From Amazonocrinis nigriterrae CENA67 (GTDB taxonomy: Bacteria; Cyanobacteriota; Cyanobacteriia; Cyanobacteriales; Nostocaceae), in assembly GCF_016056305.1 (NCBI RefSeq), contig NZ_JAECZC010000001.1:26673-90672 (forward strand): DNA of 64,000 bases, read 5' to 3'. A program made the position numbers and the translations under genes. Under the pieces are notes generated by a model that ran no database searches, had not been told where the DNA came from, and worked only from the letters and a program-made list of their open reading frames with translations. Positions 29,337 through 38,814 of the stretch are shown in pieces; position 1 is the first letter of the stretch; every line of letters starts with the position of its first letter.

Positions 29337-29501
29337 AGATCATCTGCATGGTTTAGTATAGCTGCAATGGGTAATGGGAAAGTTATCAACAAACCAAAAA
29401 ACATATAACTTTTCCCAATTACCCTTAACCATTTGATAATTTTCAAAAATTAAAAAAAAATTTTTAAAATTTAACTTGAATATCGGAGTACAGCCACGAT
29501 C

Positions 29502-29942
29502 ATGTTATATCTAGCCCAGGTACGTAAAAATGAATTTTTAGAACAGTACCAGTTACGCTTATTGGCACGTCAGGAAGCCGATAACATTTGGGCAATGATC
29601 CCGGAAGAAGCTTTTATTCTGCTGGGAAAAGGCAACACTATGAGTGAAAAATTACTGGTTTTAGTTGAGCTTTCTCCCGCAGGCGACATCGAAAAGCTAG
29701 AAGAAGCTACCGATTGGGTACTAAATTTGGTACAAATGTATCTTACCACTGGCATTACTCCAGATGTGATTCAGCAGGAAGTAGAGCGAGCCGAACAGTG
29801 GCGACAATCCCTAACTTTGCAAAATCAGGATTTAGCGCGTCGTTCCCTGGAATTGGAAGCCCGTCGTGAACAAATTCAAGCTTTAGAAGAAAGTATCAAA
29901 CGCGACAAGAATGGTTACAAAAGAGATGATGAAGGCTGCTAG
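29502..29942 (+). CDS. Conserved hypothetical protein with C-terminal coiled coil
   Basis: A 146-residue protein I cannot assign to a named family. It begins MLYLAQVRKNEFLEQYQLRLLARQ and has a middle segment rich in acidic residues (LVELSPAGDIEKLEEATDWVL). The C-terminal third is a predicted coiled coil (VIQQEVERAEQWRQSLTLQN, LARRSLELEARREQIQALEE). No signal peptide or membrane helix. It lies 165 bp after valS in the same direction behind an AT-rich spacer with no evident terminator, so read-through is possible. It looks like a genuine gene by codon pattern and ordered heptads; function unknown. Confidence 0.75.
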   Translation: MLYLAQVRKNEFLEQYQLRLLARQEADNIWAMIPEEAFILLGKGNTMSEKLLVLVELSPAGDIEKLEEATDWVLNLVQMYLTTGITPDVIQQEVERAEQWRQSLTLQNQDLARRSLELEARREQIQALEESIKRDKNGYKRDDEGC

Positions 29943-30161
29943 TTTGTAATTCGTAATTCGTAATTGCTAGATTACGACATATGCCATTTTGGATTTTGGA
30001 TTTTGGATTTTGGATTAAAAATCACCTTCTGCGTCTAGCTTCTGTGTTCCAATTGGTATAATCCCAAGCTGAAGGATGACAGTTATCAGTCATCTGTTAT
30101 CTGTCAACATGTTGTATATTTCAGCTGTTATCTGTCAACATGTTTTATATTTCAGCCAAGT

Positions 30162-30491
30162 TTAATCTTTTTTGGCAGTATCTTCAAAGTCTGTGACAGC
30201 GCAAGCAAACTCCCTAAAAGCTGTTTTAATCAGAACCTCTCTCATTCCCCTCTCTAGAGAAGAATTGCGTATTAGGTCTGTTAATTCTACAAATAGTAGA
30301 GAAAACATAAAACGATCTTGGCGATCAACCTGTTTCAAGCAAGATGAGATAAACTCATAAAGCTCGGTTTTTCTTGGTTTAGTTTGTTCTTCCCATATTT
30401 GCAGCGTCAATCGAAAAGTTTTCAAGCGTATCTCATTAACGTTATACAATGTGTCTTTGTAGCGAACTGATACGCGTTGAGGCAATTCCAT
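30162..30491 (-). CDS. Small hypothetical protein
   Basis: A 109-residue, mostly helical soluble protein: MELPQRVSVRYKDTLYNVNEIRLK, then WEEQTKPRKTELYEFISSCL, FMFSLLFVELTDLIRNSSLE and REVLIKTAFREFACAVTDFE. I see no catalytic motif, signal peptide or metal site, and do not recognise the family. It is convergent with the gene ending at 29942. Spacer repeats (GGATTTT units near 29990-30015, and a duplicated ATTTCAGCTGTTATCTGTCAACATG-like segment around 30085-30145) separate them. The frame is well formed and the composition resembles neighbours, so I call it real with moderate confidence. Confidence 0.6.
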   Translation of the reverse strand: MELPQRVSVRYKDTLYNVNEIRLKTFRLTLQIWEEQTKPRKTELYEFISSCLKQVDRQDRFMFSLLFVELTDLIRNSSLERGMREVLIKTAFREFACAVTDFEDTAKKD

Positions 30492-30621
30492 AAGTTTTAT
30501 CAGGGAGACTCAATATAAAACTTTATTCAGTTGTATTTTCATTCATCCGGAAAAGTAAAGTTTTCATAACATTGTTACAGTGCAAAGATTAATTTTGGTA
30601 ACAATATCAGTGCTGCTTTGG

Positions 30622-30664
30622 GAAAATGCAAAATTAAAATTATTTTTTAATTTTGCATTTCTAA
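30622..30664. terminator. Bidirectional terminator-like hairpin
   Basis: AAATGCAAAATTAAAA and TTTTAATTTTGCATTT form a long AT-rich stem just downstream of the ABC1-kinase gene (minus strand). It is of the same type as the hairpin at 12292-12336, suggesting a reused terminator sequence. Confidence 0.65.
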
Positions 30665-30675
30665 TTTTAAATTTT

Positions 30676-32715
30676 CTACACTCTTGTAGACAATAATGTA
30701 GTTGCAGGCTGAGCTAACTTTGTATCTTGATTGGTATTAACTTCTTCCGCTGCTAACAATTGGCGAATCAGATGTGTTACAGCCTTTTGCACCAAGCGGT
30801 TAGTAACTTGCTGACCCAAACGCTGTACACCTGGATTTACTAATAGCTGGCTGAGTTGGGGAGCAAGTTGTATTGGGTCAAAGCCACGAGTTTCTCGGAG
30901 AATATTTAAAATCCTGGTAATATGTTCTAAAGTTTGTTGCTGTTCATCTGTGGCTGTTGGAGTTTCGTTAATTGCTGTTAAGCCTACTCTCTCACGCAGC
31001 AAGTAGGTGAAGTTATGCAAAACATTTTTACCTAAAGCATTAATGCCGTTTACCAATTCATCTACTAACTTGTCACGAATGAAAGCACCGCGTTCAGAAG
31101 ATAGAAAGTCCAGACCTTGATTTAGCACCAAGTTGAAGTCGTAATCTTGATTTTTGCGGGCATTACGTAATAAGTTTTCTAGACGATTCCAACGGAATCT
31201 ACCTTCTTTAAACAGCAAATCTCGTAGTGATGTTCTTAACTCAATTGCTGGGTCAGTTAACAAGCGTTTAGCAACATAAGGATAAGCTTCGCTGAGGACT
31301 TTGAAGTTAGGATCTATATAAATAGCAATACCTTCCAGCGTCACAAGGGAGCGAATAATTAAAGCGTAGTATGGAGGTACGCGGAAGGGATACTCATACA
31401 TCAAAGCTGATAATTCATCGGTGATACTTTTGATATTAAGTTCCGCAACAGTAGCACCTTGAGCATCAGCAAATACTCTGGCAAAAGCTGGAATAATCGG
31501 CGTTAAATCTGTATCTGGTGTTAAGAAATCTAGTTTTACGTAGTCGTTGGCTAAACCTTCAAAGTCGCGGTTAACCACGTGAACGATCGCTTCAATTAAA
31601 CCATAACGCTGAGGCGGCTTAATCTCACTCATCATGCCAAAATCGAGATAAGCCAATTTCCCATCGGTTGTGGCTAACAAGTTTCCTGGGTGGGGGTCAG
31701 CATGGAAAAATCCATGTTCTAACAACTGACGCAAGGAACATTGCACACCCACTTCAATTAAATAACGGGCATCTATGCCTTGCTCACTAATTTCTTTTGT
31801 CTGGGTTAATTTTGTCCCATTAATCCACTCCATCGTCAAGACGCGACGATTCGTATATTCCCAGTAAATTTTCGGTACGTAAATGTCCTTTATATGACCA
31901 TACAACTGAAAAAAGCGCTCGGCATTTTGTCCTTCATGGATGTAATCCATCTCTTCAAAAATGCGATCGCCTAATTCATCAAGAATCCCAACTAAGTCAC
32001 TCCGCACCCGTTTGACGTTTTTCTGTACCCAACCCGCAAGGCGGCGCAAAATGTACAAGTCAATGGTAATTCGTTCTCTCAAGTCGGGGCGTTGGACTTT
32101 AACGGCGACTTCTTCACCTGTATTGAGTTTACCCTTGTAGACTTGCCCCAAGGAAGCAGCAGCAATTGGCTGGGGTGAAAGTTGGACGTAAATTTCTTCT
32201 GGTGGTGCGCCTAATTCTTCTTCAATAAACTGGTAAGCAATTTCGTTAGGAAAAGGTGGTAGTTGGTCTTGTAGCCTGGTTAATTCTTCTAGATATACCG
32301 GAGGAACTAAATCCGGTCTGGTGGATAAAGCTTGTCCAATTTTGATGTAAGCAGGCCCCAACTTTGTTAGTAATTCTCGTAGCTGAATGGCTCGACGACG
32401 GTCATTTTTAACGACAATTCCCCGTCGGCTGTCCCACCACAACCCAAAAACAAACGATAGAGTCGGCCCCAAAACTGCCAAAATCCGCTGCAAAACTTGC
32501 AGGGGTCTTTTTTGGTAGTGGGCTGCTATTTCTAGGGCATTGTAGGTTATTGTCTGAAACTCGGCTTCTACCTCTAGCCCCTGCTGTCTTTGGTTTGCTA
32601 AAAGTTTTGGCGATCGCACAACCAAGCCTTGTGTACCATTTTCTGGCACTACTTCAGTAACCTGTGGTTCGCCCTCAATCAATTCGGGAGTTGGGGGAAG
32701 TGTCTTAACAATCAT
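30676..32715 (-). CDS. ABC1/AarF/UbiB family atypical kinase
   Basis: A 679-residue member of the ABC1 (ADCK/UbiB) atypical kinase family, linked to quinone and prenyl-lipid metabolism; in plastids and cyanobacteria several members act in plastoquinone or tocopherol homeostasis. The Lys-containing KLGPAYIKIGQALSTRPDLVP (KxGQ-type), ATP-lysine region EEVAVKVQRPDL, catalytic HADPHPGNLL and LDFGMMSEI (DFG) are all visible. A hydrophobic stretch may lie near residue 100 (VLGPTLSFVFGLWW), and a C-terminal tail of about 100 residues lacks motifs. ATG at 32715 is preferred; a TTG at 32760 would add 15 residues (MLQYLTRFIQLVAFF). Confidence 0.9.
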   Translation of the reverse strand: MIVKTLPPTPELIEGEPQVTEVVPENGTQGLVVRSPKLLANQRQQGLEVEAEFQTITYNALEIAAHYQKRPLQVLQRILAVLGPTLSFVFGLWWDSRRGIVVKNDRRRAIQLRELLTKLGPAYIKIGQALSTRPDLVPPVYLEELTRLQDQLPPFPNEIAYQFIEEELGAPPEEIYVQLSPQPIAAASLGQVYKGKLNTGEEVAVKVQRPDLRERITIDLYILRRLAGWVQKNVKRVRSDLVGILDELGDRIFEEMDYIHEGQNAERFFQLYGHIKDIYVPKIYWEYTNRRVLTMEWINGTKLTQTKEISEQGIDARYLIEVGVQCSLRQLLEHGFFHADPHPGNLLATTDGKLAYLDFGMMSEIKPPQRYGLIEAIVHVVNRDFEGLANDYVKLDFLTPDTDLTPIIPAFARVFADAQGATVAELNIKSITDELSALMYEYPFRVPPYYALIIRSLVTLEGIAIYIDPNFKVLSEAYPYVAKRLLTDPAIELRTSLRDLLFKEGRFRWNRLENLLRNARKNQDYDFNLVLNQGLDFLSSERGAFIRDKLVDELVNGINALGKNVLHNFTYLLRERVGLTAINETPTATDEQQQTLEHITRILNILRETRGFDPIQLAPQLSQLLVNPGVQRLGQQVTNRLVQKAVTHLIRQLLAAEEVNTNQDTKLAQPATTLLSTRV

Positions 32716-33101
32716 GAAGAAAGCCACCAGTTGGATGAATCTTGTTAAGTATTGTAACAATATGTTTACAGTCCGGCACCCTCAAGCAGTCAGAAGATTT
32801 AGCATCTTCAAAACTACAGAGGTTATTAACAGGTTTGCTACACTTAAATGGGCTTACTAGTTTAATAGTAGTAGGTATTGGTGTCTTTCTGAGTGCTGAG
32901 TGCTTTTCTAAGTGCTGAGTGCTAAGTGCTGAGTGCTGAGTATAAACCCAGTTCCTTCATTGTTCTAATCAATCAACACTGTCCTAACTTACGTGACTAA
33001 AGCTATACTAGCGCCGCAGGCGCTATTCATACTCAGCACTCAGCACTTTCAACTCAGCACTTTAAAAAGGACTCAGCACTACTCAAGGAGAATTTGGCTT
33101 G
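32716..33101. other. Intergenic region with GTGCTGA heptamers and dispersed repeats
   Basis: Heptamer arrays (GTGCTGA and its complement) occupy about 32888-32942 and 33030-33078. Between them lies a segment (about 32935-33005) similar to 58770-58845: CTGAGTATAAACC, AATCAA/GCACTGT and TGTGACTAA or CGTGACTAA blocks recur in order. A GCGCCGCAGGCGC palindrome is at about 33011-33024. A possible ribosome-binding site, AAGGAG at 33085-33090, precedes recN. Confidence 0.6.
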
Positions 33102-34850
33102 ATGTTGCTTTGCCTGCGAATTGAAAACTTTGCCCTGATTGACCAACTGGAGTTGGAATTCGGTGCTGGACTGAATGTCTTGACAGGTGAAACCGGCGCA
33201 GGGAAATCGATTATCCTTGATGCTATTGATGCTGTCTTGGGTGGGAAAGTCTCAAGCCGAGTCATTCGTACAGGGACAAGTAGAACTTTAGTCGAAGGTA
33301 CTTTCACGTATAGTCCCTCCCTAGCCGCTTGGTTAAGTGAACAAGAAATTGATTCAATCGATGATCATACCGTAGTCATCAGTCGAGAAATTACAGCTAC
33401 TAGTAGTAATATCCGCAGTCGATCGCGGGTGAATGGAGTGTTGGTAAATCGGCAGATTATGGCAGAACTGCGCGATCGCTTGGTGGAAATCACCGCCCAA
33501 GGTCAAACTGTACAGGTGGGACAGTCTGCCCAAATCCGCGAATGGTTGGATTTGTATGGCGGCGACTCCCTCATCCAACAGCGTCAACAAATCGCCGCTG
33601 CCTTTGGCGCCTATCAACAAGCCCATCTTACACTAGAAAAACGTCGCACATCCGAGCGGGAACGCCTGCAACAACTCGACTTGCTCACTTATCAAGTGCA
33701 AGAATTGTCAGCAGCCAACCTCGACGATCCCCAAGAATTAGAACAAATTTTACAAGAACGGGAACGCCTGAATCATGTTGTTGATTTGCAACAGATGAGT
33801 TACAAAGTCTATCAGGCTTTGTATCAAAATGATGACGAAACTCCAGCCGCAGCTGACTTATTGGCAGACAGCGAGGCGACATTAAACGACATGGTGGAAT
33901 ATGACGCCCAACTGCAAACCCTGCTGGACTTGGTGAGGGACGCACAAGCCGCAGTAGTGGAAGTAGGACGCCAAATAAATGCCTATGGCGATAGTTTAGA
34001 AGCCGATCCCCAACGTTTAGAAGAAGTAGAAGAACGGATTCGGGAATTAAAGCAAATTTGCCGTAAGTACGGGCCGACACTAAATGAAGCGATCGCCCAC
34101 TATCAAAGCATTCAAAAAGAATTAGCACAACTCAACGACAGCGAACAATCTATCGAAAATCTCGAACAGCAAGAGAAAGCCCACTTTCATAAACTTACCC
34201 AAGCTTGTCAAAAGTTAACTCAACTGCGCCGTAAAGCTGCTGCTAATTTAGAATCTCGTTTGGTATCAGAACTCAAGCCTTTGGCTATGGAAAAGGTACA
34301 GTTTCAAGTTGAAATCGTACCCACTTCCCCAACCGCAGTAGGTGCAGACAAAATTACTTTTATGTTTAGTCCCAACCCTGGAGAACCGCTGCAACCTTTA
34401 ACACAAATTGCCTCCGGTGGAGAAATGAGCCGTTTTTTACTAGCACTAAAAGCTTGTTTTTCCCAGTCAGATGCAGCCGAAACACTAGTATTTGATGAAA
34501 TAGATGTGGGAGTTTCTGGAAGAGTTGCACAAGCGATCGCCGAAAAATTACACCAGCTAAGCCAAAATAATCAAGTATTATGTGTCACTCACCAGCCCTT
34601 AGTAGCTGCCATGGCCGACCGACATTTCCGCGTCGATAAGCAAATTATTACCCAAAGCAAAGGTAAAAAAGCCGACAACGGCAACGCCGAACAGCGTACC
34701 GTTGTGCGAGTTACTAACTTAGAAGATTTAAACACTCGCCGAGAAGAACTAGCCCAATTAGCTGGAGGAAAATCAGCAAACGAAGCGATCGCTTTTGCCG
34801 AATCTCTCTTATTGCAAGCCGCTAACCACCGCCGCCAAAAAATAACCTAA
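33102..34850 (+). CDS. recN: DNA repair ATPase RecN
   Basis: RecN is an SMC-like ATPase that acts early in double-strand break repair. The 582-residue product has the N-terminal Walker A region LNVLTGETGAGKSIILDAID (about residues 22-41) and long coiled coils through the middle (residues about 155-370). The C-terminal ATPase half has the signature TQIASGGEMSRFLLALK and Walker B TLVFDEIDVGVSG, then VLCVTHQPLVAAMADRHF. ATG 33102 follows AAGGAG at 33085-33090; a TTG immediately before it is in frame too. Upstream heptamer repeats isolate it from the divergent ABC1 kinase gene. Full length and well conserved. Confidence 0.95.
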   Translation: MLLCLRIENFALIDQLELEFGAGLNVLTGETGAGKSIILDAIDAVLGGKVSSRVIRTGTSRTLVEGTFTYSPSLAAWLSEQEIDSIDDHTVVISREITATSSNIRSRSRVNGVLVNRQIMAELRDRLVEITAQGQTVQVGQSAQIREWLDLYGGDSLIQQRQQIAAAFGAYQQAHLTLEKRRTSERERLQQLDLLTYQVQELSAANLDDPQELEQILQERERLNHVVDLQQMSYKVYQALYQNDDETPAAADLLADSEATLNDMVEYDAQLQTLLDLVRDAQAAVVEVGRQINAYGDSLEADPQRLEEVEERIRELKQICRKYGPTLNEAIAHYQSIQKELAQLNDSEQSIENLEQQEKAHFHKLTQACQKLTQLRRKAAANLESRLVSELKPLAMEKVQFQVEIVPTSPTAVGADKITFMFSPNPGEPLQPLTQIASGGEMSRFLLALKACFSQSDAAETLVFDEIDVGVSGRVAQAIAEKLHQLSQNNQVLCVTHQPLVAAMADRHFRVDKQIITQSKGKKADNGNAEQRTVVRVTNLEDLNTRREELAQLAGGKSANEAIAFAESLLLQAANHRRQKIT

Positions 34851-34919
34851 TCTTCTTTGTGTCTTAGTGTCTTAGTGCCTTTGTGGTAAAAAAGTAATCA
34901 AAGACAGGCAGGATAAAAG

Positions 34920-35477
34920 GTGGCAATCGAAATCTACGTTAGCACTGATATAGAAGCGGATGGGCCGATCCCAGGGCCCCACTCTATGCTGAGTATTGCC
35001 TCAGCAGCATACACCGCAGACAAACAATTAATAGCGACTTTTACGGCGAATCTAGAAACCTTACCAGGGGCAACAGGACACCCTGTAACTATGAATTGGT
35101 GGTCACAACAGCCAGAAGCTTGGGCGGCCTGTCGAGTAGATCAAAAGCCACCAGCAGAGGTAATGGAGTCTTACCACGCTTGGCTTTTGGCGTTGCCAGG
35201 TAAACCGATTTTCGTTGGCTACCCAGCTGCCTATGACTTTATGTTTGTCTACTGGTATTTAATGAACTTTGTAGGGAATAGCCCATTTAAACACTCAGCA
35301 CTGGATATTAGATCCTATACGATGGCATTCCTGAAAAAAAATTATAAGGAATCCGGTAAAGAAAATTTACCTGCTGAATGGTTGGAGAATCAGCCATTAA
35401 AGCACGTTGCCTTAGATGATGCCATCCAGCAGGGGAAGTTATTTTGTAACTTGTTGCAAGCGAATCTTCAGGGTTGA
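34920..35477 (+). CDS. DEDD-type 3'-5' exonuclease-like protein
   Basis: A 185-residue protein beginning at [29 protein letters not shown] carries the D-x-E of an exonuclease Exo I motif; a middle Asp is in [17 protein letters not shown] (Exo II-like, residue near 106) and [18 protein letters not shown] supplies an Exo III-like H-x(4)-D. The set matches DEDDh exonucleases such as DnaQ-like nucleases, though spacing is not typical, so I call it exonuclease-like. It follows recN by about 70 bp, separated by a TGTCTTAGTGTCTTAGTGCC repeat, so co-function in repair is possible but unproven. Confidence 0.65.
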   Translation: MAIEIYVSTDIEADGPIPGPHSMLSIASAAYTADKQLIATFTANLETLPGATGHPVTMNWWSQQPEAWAACRVDQKPPAEVMESYHAWLLALPGKPIFVGYPAAYDFMFVYWYLMNFVGNSPFKHSALDIRSYTMAFLKKNYKESGKENLPAEWLENQPLKHVALDDAIQQGKLFCNLLQANLQG

Positions 35478-35702
35478 CAAACAGAAGCAGGCGATCGCAT
35501 CTGTAAAACTCATAGCAGATCCAAAAGTTTCTCAAAGCAGCCTTTGGATCTTGCCCTATATAGCCGTAGTCAGATGTGCTAGGACAATATTGATTGCTCA
35601 AAGCCTTGGAAAAACTGGCTTTCCACTCAGCAACGCCACATGCTTCAAGTCGGCAAAGCCGCCCAACGCAGTGGCTCCTCAGCACTCAGCACTTTGCTAT
35701 CC

Positions 35703-37022
35703 CTAGACACTCTCAATATAAGCTTTAATCGTAGGTAAGCCTGTCATCTTTTCATAGAAGAAATTATTGACAATTTTCATCACCTCTGCTTGAGCTACAT
35801 CCACTTCCGAACCAAGGGGAGTGCCAGGTTCTTGGCGGCACAAATTGCGGTAAAGGCGCAGCAGATGACGCACAATCTCTAATTCTTCTTCTCCCTCCAA
35901 TACCTTGACAGTCGCCAGAATCAGTTCATCAGTCTGATTGAGAATGCTGTCAATATCAAATACAGTACTTTTGTCCCTAGCTTCTTTGACAGTTAGCACC
36001 AATGCATGAACTTGGTAAAGTAGCGCTGCTGGTTCATCGAACAACTCACGCAAAAAGGCTGCTTCCTCATAACGCCCATTCAGTCGGAAGATGTTATATA
36101 GACGCTTGGCTGCTTTGCCGTAGTTCAGGTTATCGCCTTTGACACATTTTTTGACTTCCTTTTCCAATCGTGCCACATAATCATCCATGACATCGCTGGA
36201 AACCTGCTTCACCAGCTTGGAAAAGATTGGCGCGGATTCAGCATCTAAGTAAACTTCCTGGAAATAGCCGTCCAGATAACCGTCTAGTGGAGTGATGGTT
36301 CCATCTGGTGCTTCCCAGGTAACATCTAACATATTGCCAGCATTGGTCAACTGACCGCGTATTGTATCACCAACCACCCAGTCCAGCTTGCACCAACCTG
36401 GGTCATGTGCCACAGAATCCCAGGTGATGACCACAGGATTGCCCTCTGGGTCGCTCACTTCAATTTGTCCAGCGACGATATCATCGGGATACCAGGTAAT
36501 TGGTGAACCAGCGTGCATGGTATATTCTCCCCGAATTACCTGTTGGGGGTAACCACCAAACTTTACTTCAAGTAACTGGTAATTAGGGCCAGACAAAGTA
36601 TTAAGTGCCTTCTCGCGCATCAGTTTGGCAATAATCTGGCAAGCTTCGCTACGGGTGGGTGCTATGATATTCACCCGCTCAAAGTAGTCGCAGTCACCAG
36701 GATAAGTCTGAATCTTAGATTGAGCCGCTGAACCAGAAAGCGCCAAGGCAGTTTCTACGACACCAGGTATATCATCAAATTCAACGATTTTGCCAATGGC
36801 GCGAAACCTTGCCAACTCCTGCGGGTCAAAATCCAACATGCTGACTTTGTGCCCAAATACACCTGTTTCTTTGTCCACAACAATATCACTATCGCCTGTG
36901 GCCTCGGTGATAGATTTCATCCAGCGTTCTAATTCTTGCTCATTCAGTTGAACGCCCAATCTATTGGCAGATTCTACAACACGTTTGTATGCGTCTACAG
37001 TTTGGTCTTGTGGATTTGTCAT
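35703..37022 (-). CDS. Unknown protein, tandem paralogue B (possible nucleotidyltransferase)
   Basis: A 439-residue soluble protein with no assignment I trust. It is roughly 80% identical to the gene directly upstream (37137-38471), so the two arose by tandem duplication. The segment ALSGSAAQSKIQTYPGDCDY (about residues 93-112) has the spacing of a polymerase-beta-type nucleotidyltransferase site: G-S, about twelve residues, then D-x-D. A middle beta-rich part follows (GNPVVITWDSVAHDPGWCKL) and a helical C-terminal domain (YNIFRLNGRYEEAAFLRELF, LHL-type ILATVKVLEGEEELEIVRHL). Nucleotidyltransferase activity is a hypothesis only. About 115 bp and a terminator separate the copies. Confidence 0.7.
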   Translation of the reverse strand: MTNPQDQTVDAYKRVVESANRLGVQLNEQELERWMKSITEATGDSDIVVDKETGVFGHKVSMLDFDPQELARFRAIGKIVEFDDIPGVVETALALSGSAAQSKIQTYPGDCDYFERVNIIAPTRSEACQIIAKLMREKALNTLSGPNYQLLEVKFGGYPQQVIRGEYTMHAGSPITWYPDDIVAGQIEVSDPEGNPVVITWDSVAHDPGWCKLDWVVGDTIRGQLTNAGNMLDVTWEAPDGTITPLDGYLDGYFQEVYLDAESAPIFSKLVKQVSSDVMDDYVARLEKEVKKCVKGDNLNYGKAAKRLYNIFRLNGRYEEAAFLRELFDEPAALLYQVHALVLTVKEARDKSTVFDIDSILNQTDELILATVKVLEGEEELEIVRHLLRLYRNLCRQEPGTPLGSEVDVAQAEVMKIVNNFFYEKMTGLPTIKAYIESV

Positions 37023-37100
37023 TGTCTATCGTTTAGTGTTCACCAAGACAGCCATCTCATCGTAGCTGTCAGATTTGACAACAGATTCGCCTATAAAAAA

Positions 37101-37130
37101 TTCCAAGGCTGCTTTGAGCAGCCTTTGGAT
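37101..37130 (-). terminator. Terminator between tandem paralogues
   Basis: On the minus strand CCAAAGGCTGCT and AGCAGCCTTGG pair around a three-base loop and are followed by AATTTTTTA. It lies a few bases after the upstream paralogue's stop. A decayed copy of the same sequence is at about 35518-35558 after the second paralogue, showing that the duplication included the 3' flank. Confidence 0.75.
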
Positions 37131-37136
37131 CTTGCC

Positions 37137-38471
37137 CTATGCCTGGTAATTGTCGATATAAGCCTTAATTGTGGGTAAGGCTGTCATCTTTTCATAGAAG
37201 AAATTGTTGACAATTTGCATTACCTCTGCTTGGGCTACACTCACTTCAGAACCCAAGGGAGTACCAGATTCTTGGCGGCACAAACTGCGGTAGAGTCGCA
37301 GCAAATGACGCACAACCTCCAACTCCTCTTCTCCCTCCAACACTTTGACGGCCGCCAGAATCAGTTCATCTGTCTGATTGAGAATACTATCCATATCAAA
37401 GACAGTACTATTGTCCCTGGCTTGCTGCACAGTTCCCATTAACGCGTGGACTTGATAGAGTAGGGCCGCAGGTTCATCGAACAACTCACGCAAAAACGCT
37501 GCTTCCTCATAATGCCCATTCAACCGGAATATGTTATACAGGCGCTTAGCTGCTTTGCCGTAGTTCTGGTACTTACCTTTTTTGACACATTTTTTGAATT
37601 CGTTTTCCAAGGCTTTCACATAACTATCCATGACATCGGCGTCGGCTTGCTTCACCACCTTGGAAAAGATAGGAGCAGATTCAGCATCCAGGTAAACTTC
37701 TTGGAAATAGCCGTCCAGATAGCCGTCTAGTGCAATGATGGTTCCATCTGGTGCTTCCCAGGTGACATCTACCACGTTGCTGGCGTTGGCTAATTGACCG
37801 CGTATCTGGTCGGCAACAATCCATTCCAGCTTACACCAAGCCCAGTTGGGGTCTTCGGCTACCGCATCCCAGGTAATCACCAGAGGATTGCCTTCCATGT
37901 CTTTTACCTCTATCTGACCAGCAATCAGGTCATCGGGTAGCCAGTTAATTGGCGAACCAGCACGTCTAGTATATTGTCCCCGAACCACTTGTTGGGGGTA
38001 GCCACCAAAGTTCACATGAAGTAACTGATAATTGGGGCCAGACATGGTGTTGAGGGCCTTATCACGAACCAACTTACCAAGAATCTTGGAGGCTTCGTTA
38101 CGGGTAGGTGCAATGATATTCACTCGCTCGAAGTAGTCGCAGTCACCAGGATAACTCTGAATTTTGGATTGAGCCGCTGACCCAGAAATCGCTAATGCAG
38201 TTTCTACAACACCGGGAATGTCCTCAAATTCCACGATTTTGCCAATGGTACGAAAGCGCTCCAAGTCTTGTGGGTCAAAATCTAACATGGTGACTCTGTG
38301 CCCAAAAGCACCTGTGTCTTTATCCACGACAATATCACTGTCACCTGTGGCCTCGGTGATGGATTTCATCCAGCGTTCCAACTCTTGCTCATTGAGTTGA
38401 ACACCCAGGCGATTGGCAGATTCTATAACTCGTTGGTATGCGTCTACAGTTTTATCTTGTGATTGTGTCAT
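37137..38471 (-). CDS. Unknown protein, tandem paralogue A (possible nucleotidyltransferase)
   Basis: A 444-residue protein and the upstream member of the tandem pair. It shares the near-identical N-terminus (LGVQLNEQELERWMKSITEA), SGSAAQSKIQSYPGDCDYFE, the conserved DGYLDGYFQEVYLDAESAPI and the C-terminal YEKMTALPTIKAYID with paralogue B. Differences cluster in the region around residues 150-225 (for example YTRRAGSPINWLPDDLIAGQ against YTMHAGSPITWYPDDIVAGQ) and the DPNWAWCKLEW insertion. No signal peptide or membrane helix. A terminator follows it, so the two copies may be transcribed separately. Function unknown; both copies have intact frames, implying each is still used. Confidence 0.7.
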   Translation of the reverse strand: MTQSQDKTVDAYQRVIESANRLGVQLNEQELERWMKSITEATGDSDIVVDKDTGAFGHRVTMLDFDPQDLERFRTIGKIVEFEDIPGVVETALAISGSAAQSKIQSYPGDCDYFERVNIIAPTRNEASKILGKLVRDKALNTMSGPNYQLLHVNFGGYPQQVVRGQYTRRAGSPINWLPDDLIAGQIEVKDMEGNPLVITWDAVAEDPNWAWCKLEWIVADQIRGQLANASNVVDVTWEAPDGTIIALDGYLDGYFQEVYLDAESAPIFSKVVKQADADVMDSYVKALENEFKKCVKKGKYQNYGKAAKRLYNIFRLNGHYEEAAFLRELFDEPAALLYQVHALMGTVQQARDNSTVFDMDSILNQTDELILAAVKVLEGEEELEVVRHLLRLYRSLCRQESGTPLGSEVSVAQAEVMQIVNNFFYEKMTALPTIKAYIDNYQA

Positions 38472-38814
38472 GATATCTTCCTTGTTGAATTTTGTGTTTA
38501 TACTTCGTTGAATAAGATGAACGCTACATCAAAAATTGTTTATCAATCTACCATTTATTATTTTTTGATTGTAAATATTAAGAAAAATTTAAGGTTTTTT
38601 ATTATTATCTTAATAGAGTATTTTCTTAACTGTCTTAACTGTCCTAACTGTCCTTTCAGATTTTCAATTAAGTTTTAACTGTCTGCTGAATTAACTTATA
38701 TGTTTTGACATATAATGAATAAACTCATGAAACTTGCCGAAATCAATAGATAAACGAAGCTTTGCGTATAAGCTTTTGATGATGAAGAGACGCAAAAGGT
38801 ATTGCTGAATTCGA
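38472..38814. other. AT-rich upstream region of the paralogue pair
   Basis: About 340 AT-rich bases with a short direct-repeat run (CTTAACTGTCTTAACTGTCC near 38630-38655) and no gene. The open frame at 38463-38678 on the plus strand is low-complexity and not supported. Confidence 0.45.

Noticed and set aside
38463..38678. 71-codon plus-strand frame upstream of the paralogue pair
   Set aside because: Low-complexity Phe/Ile/Asn-rich sequence over AT-rich promoter DNA and a short repeat.
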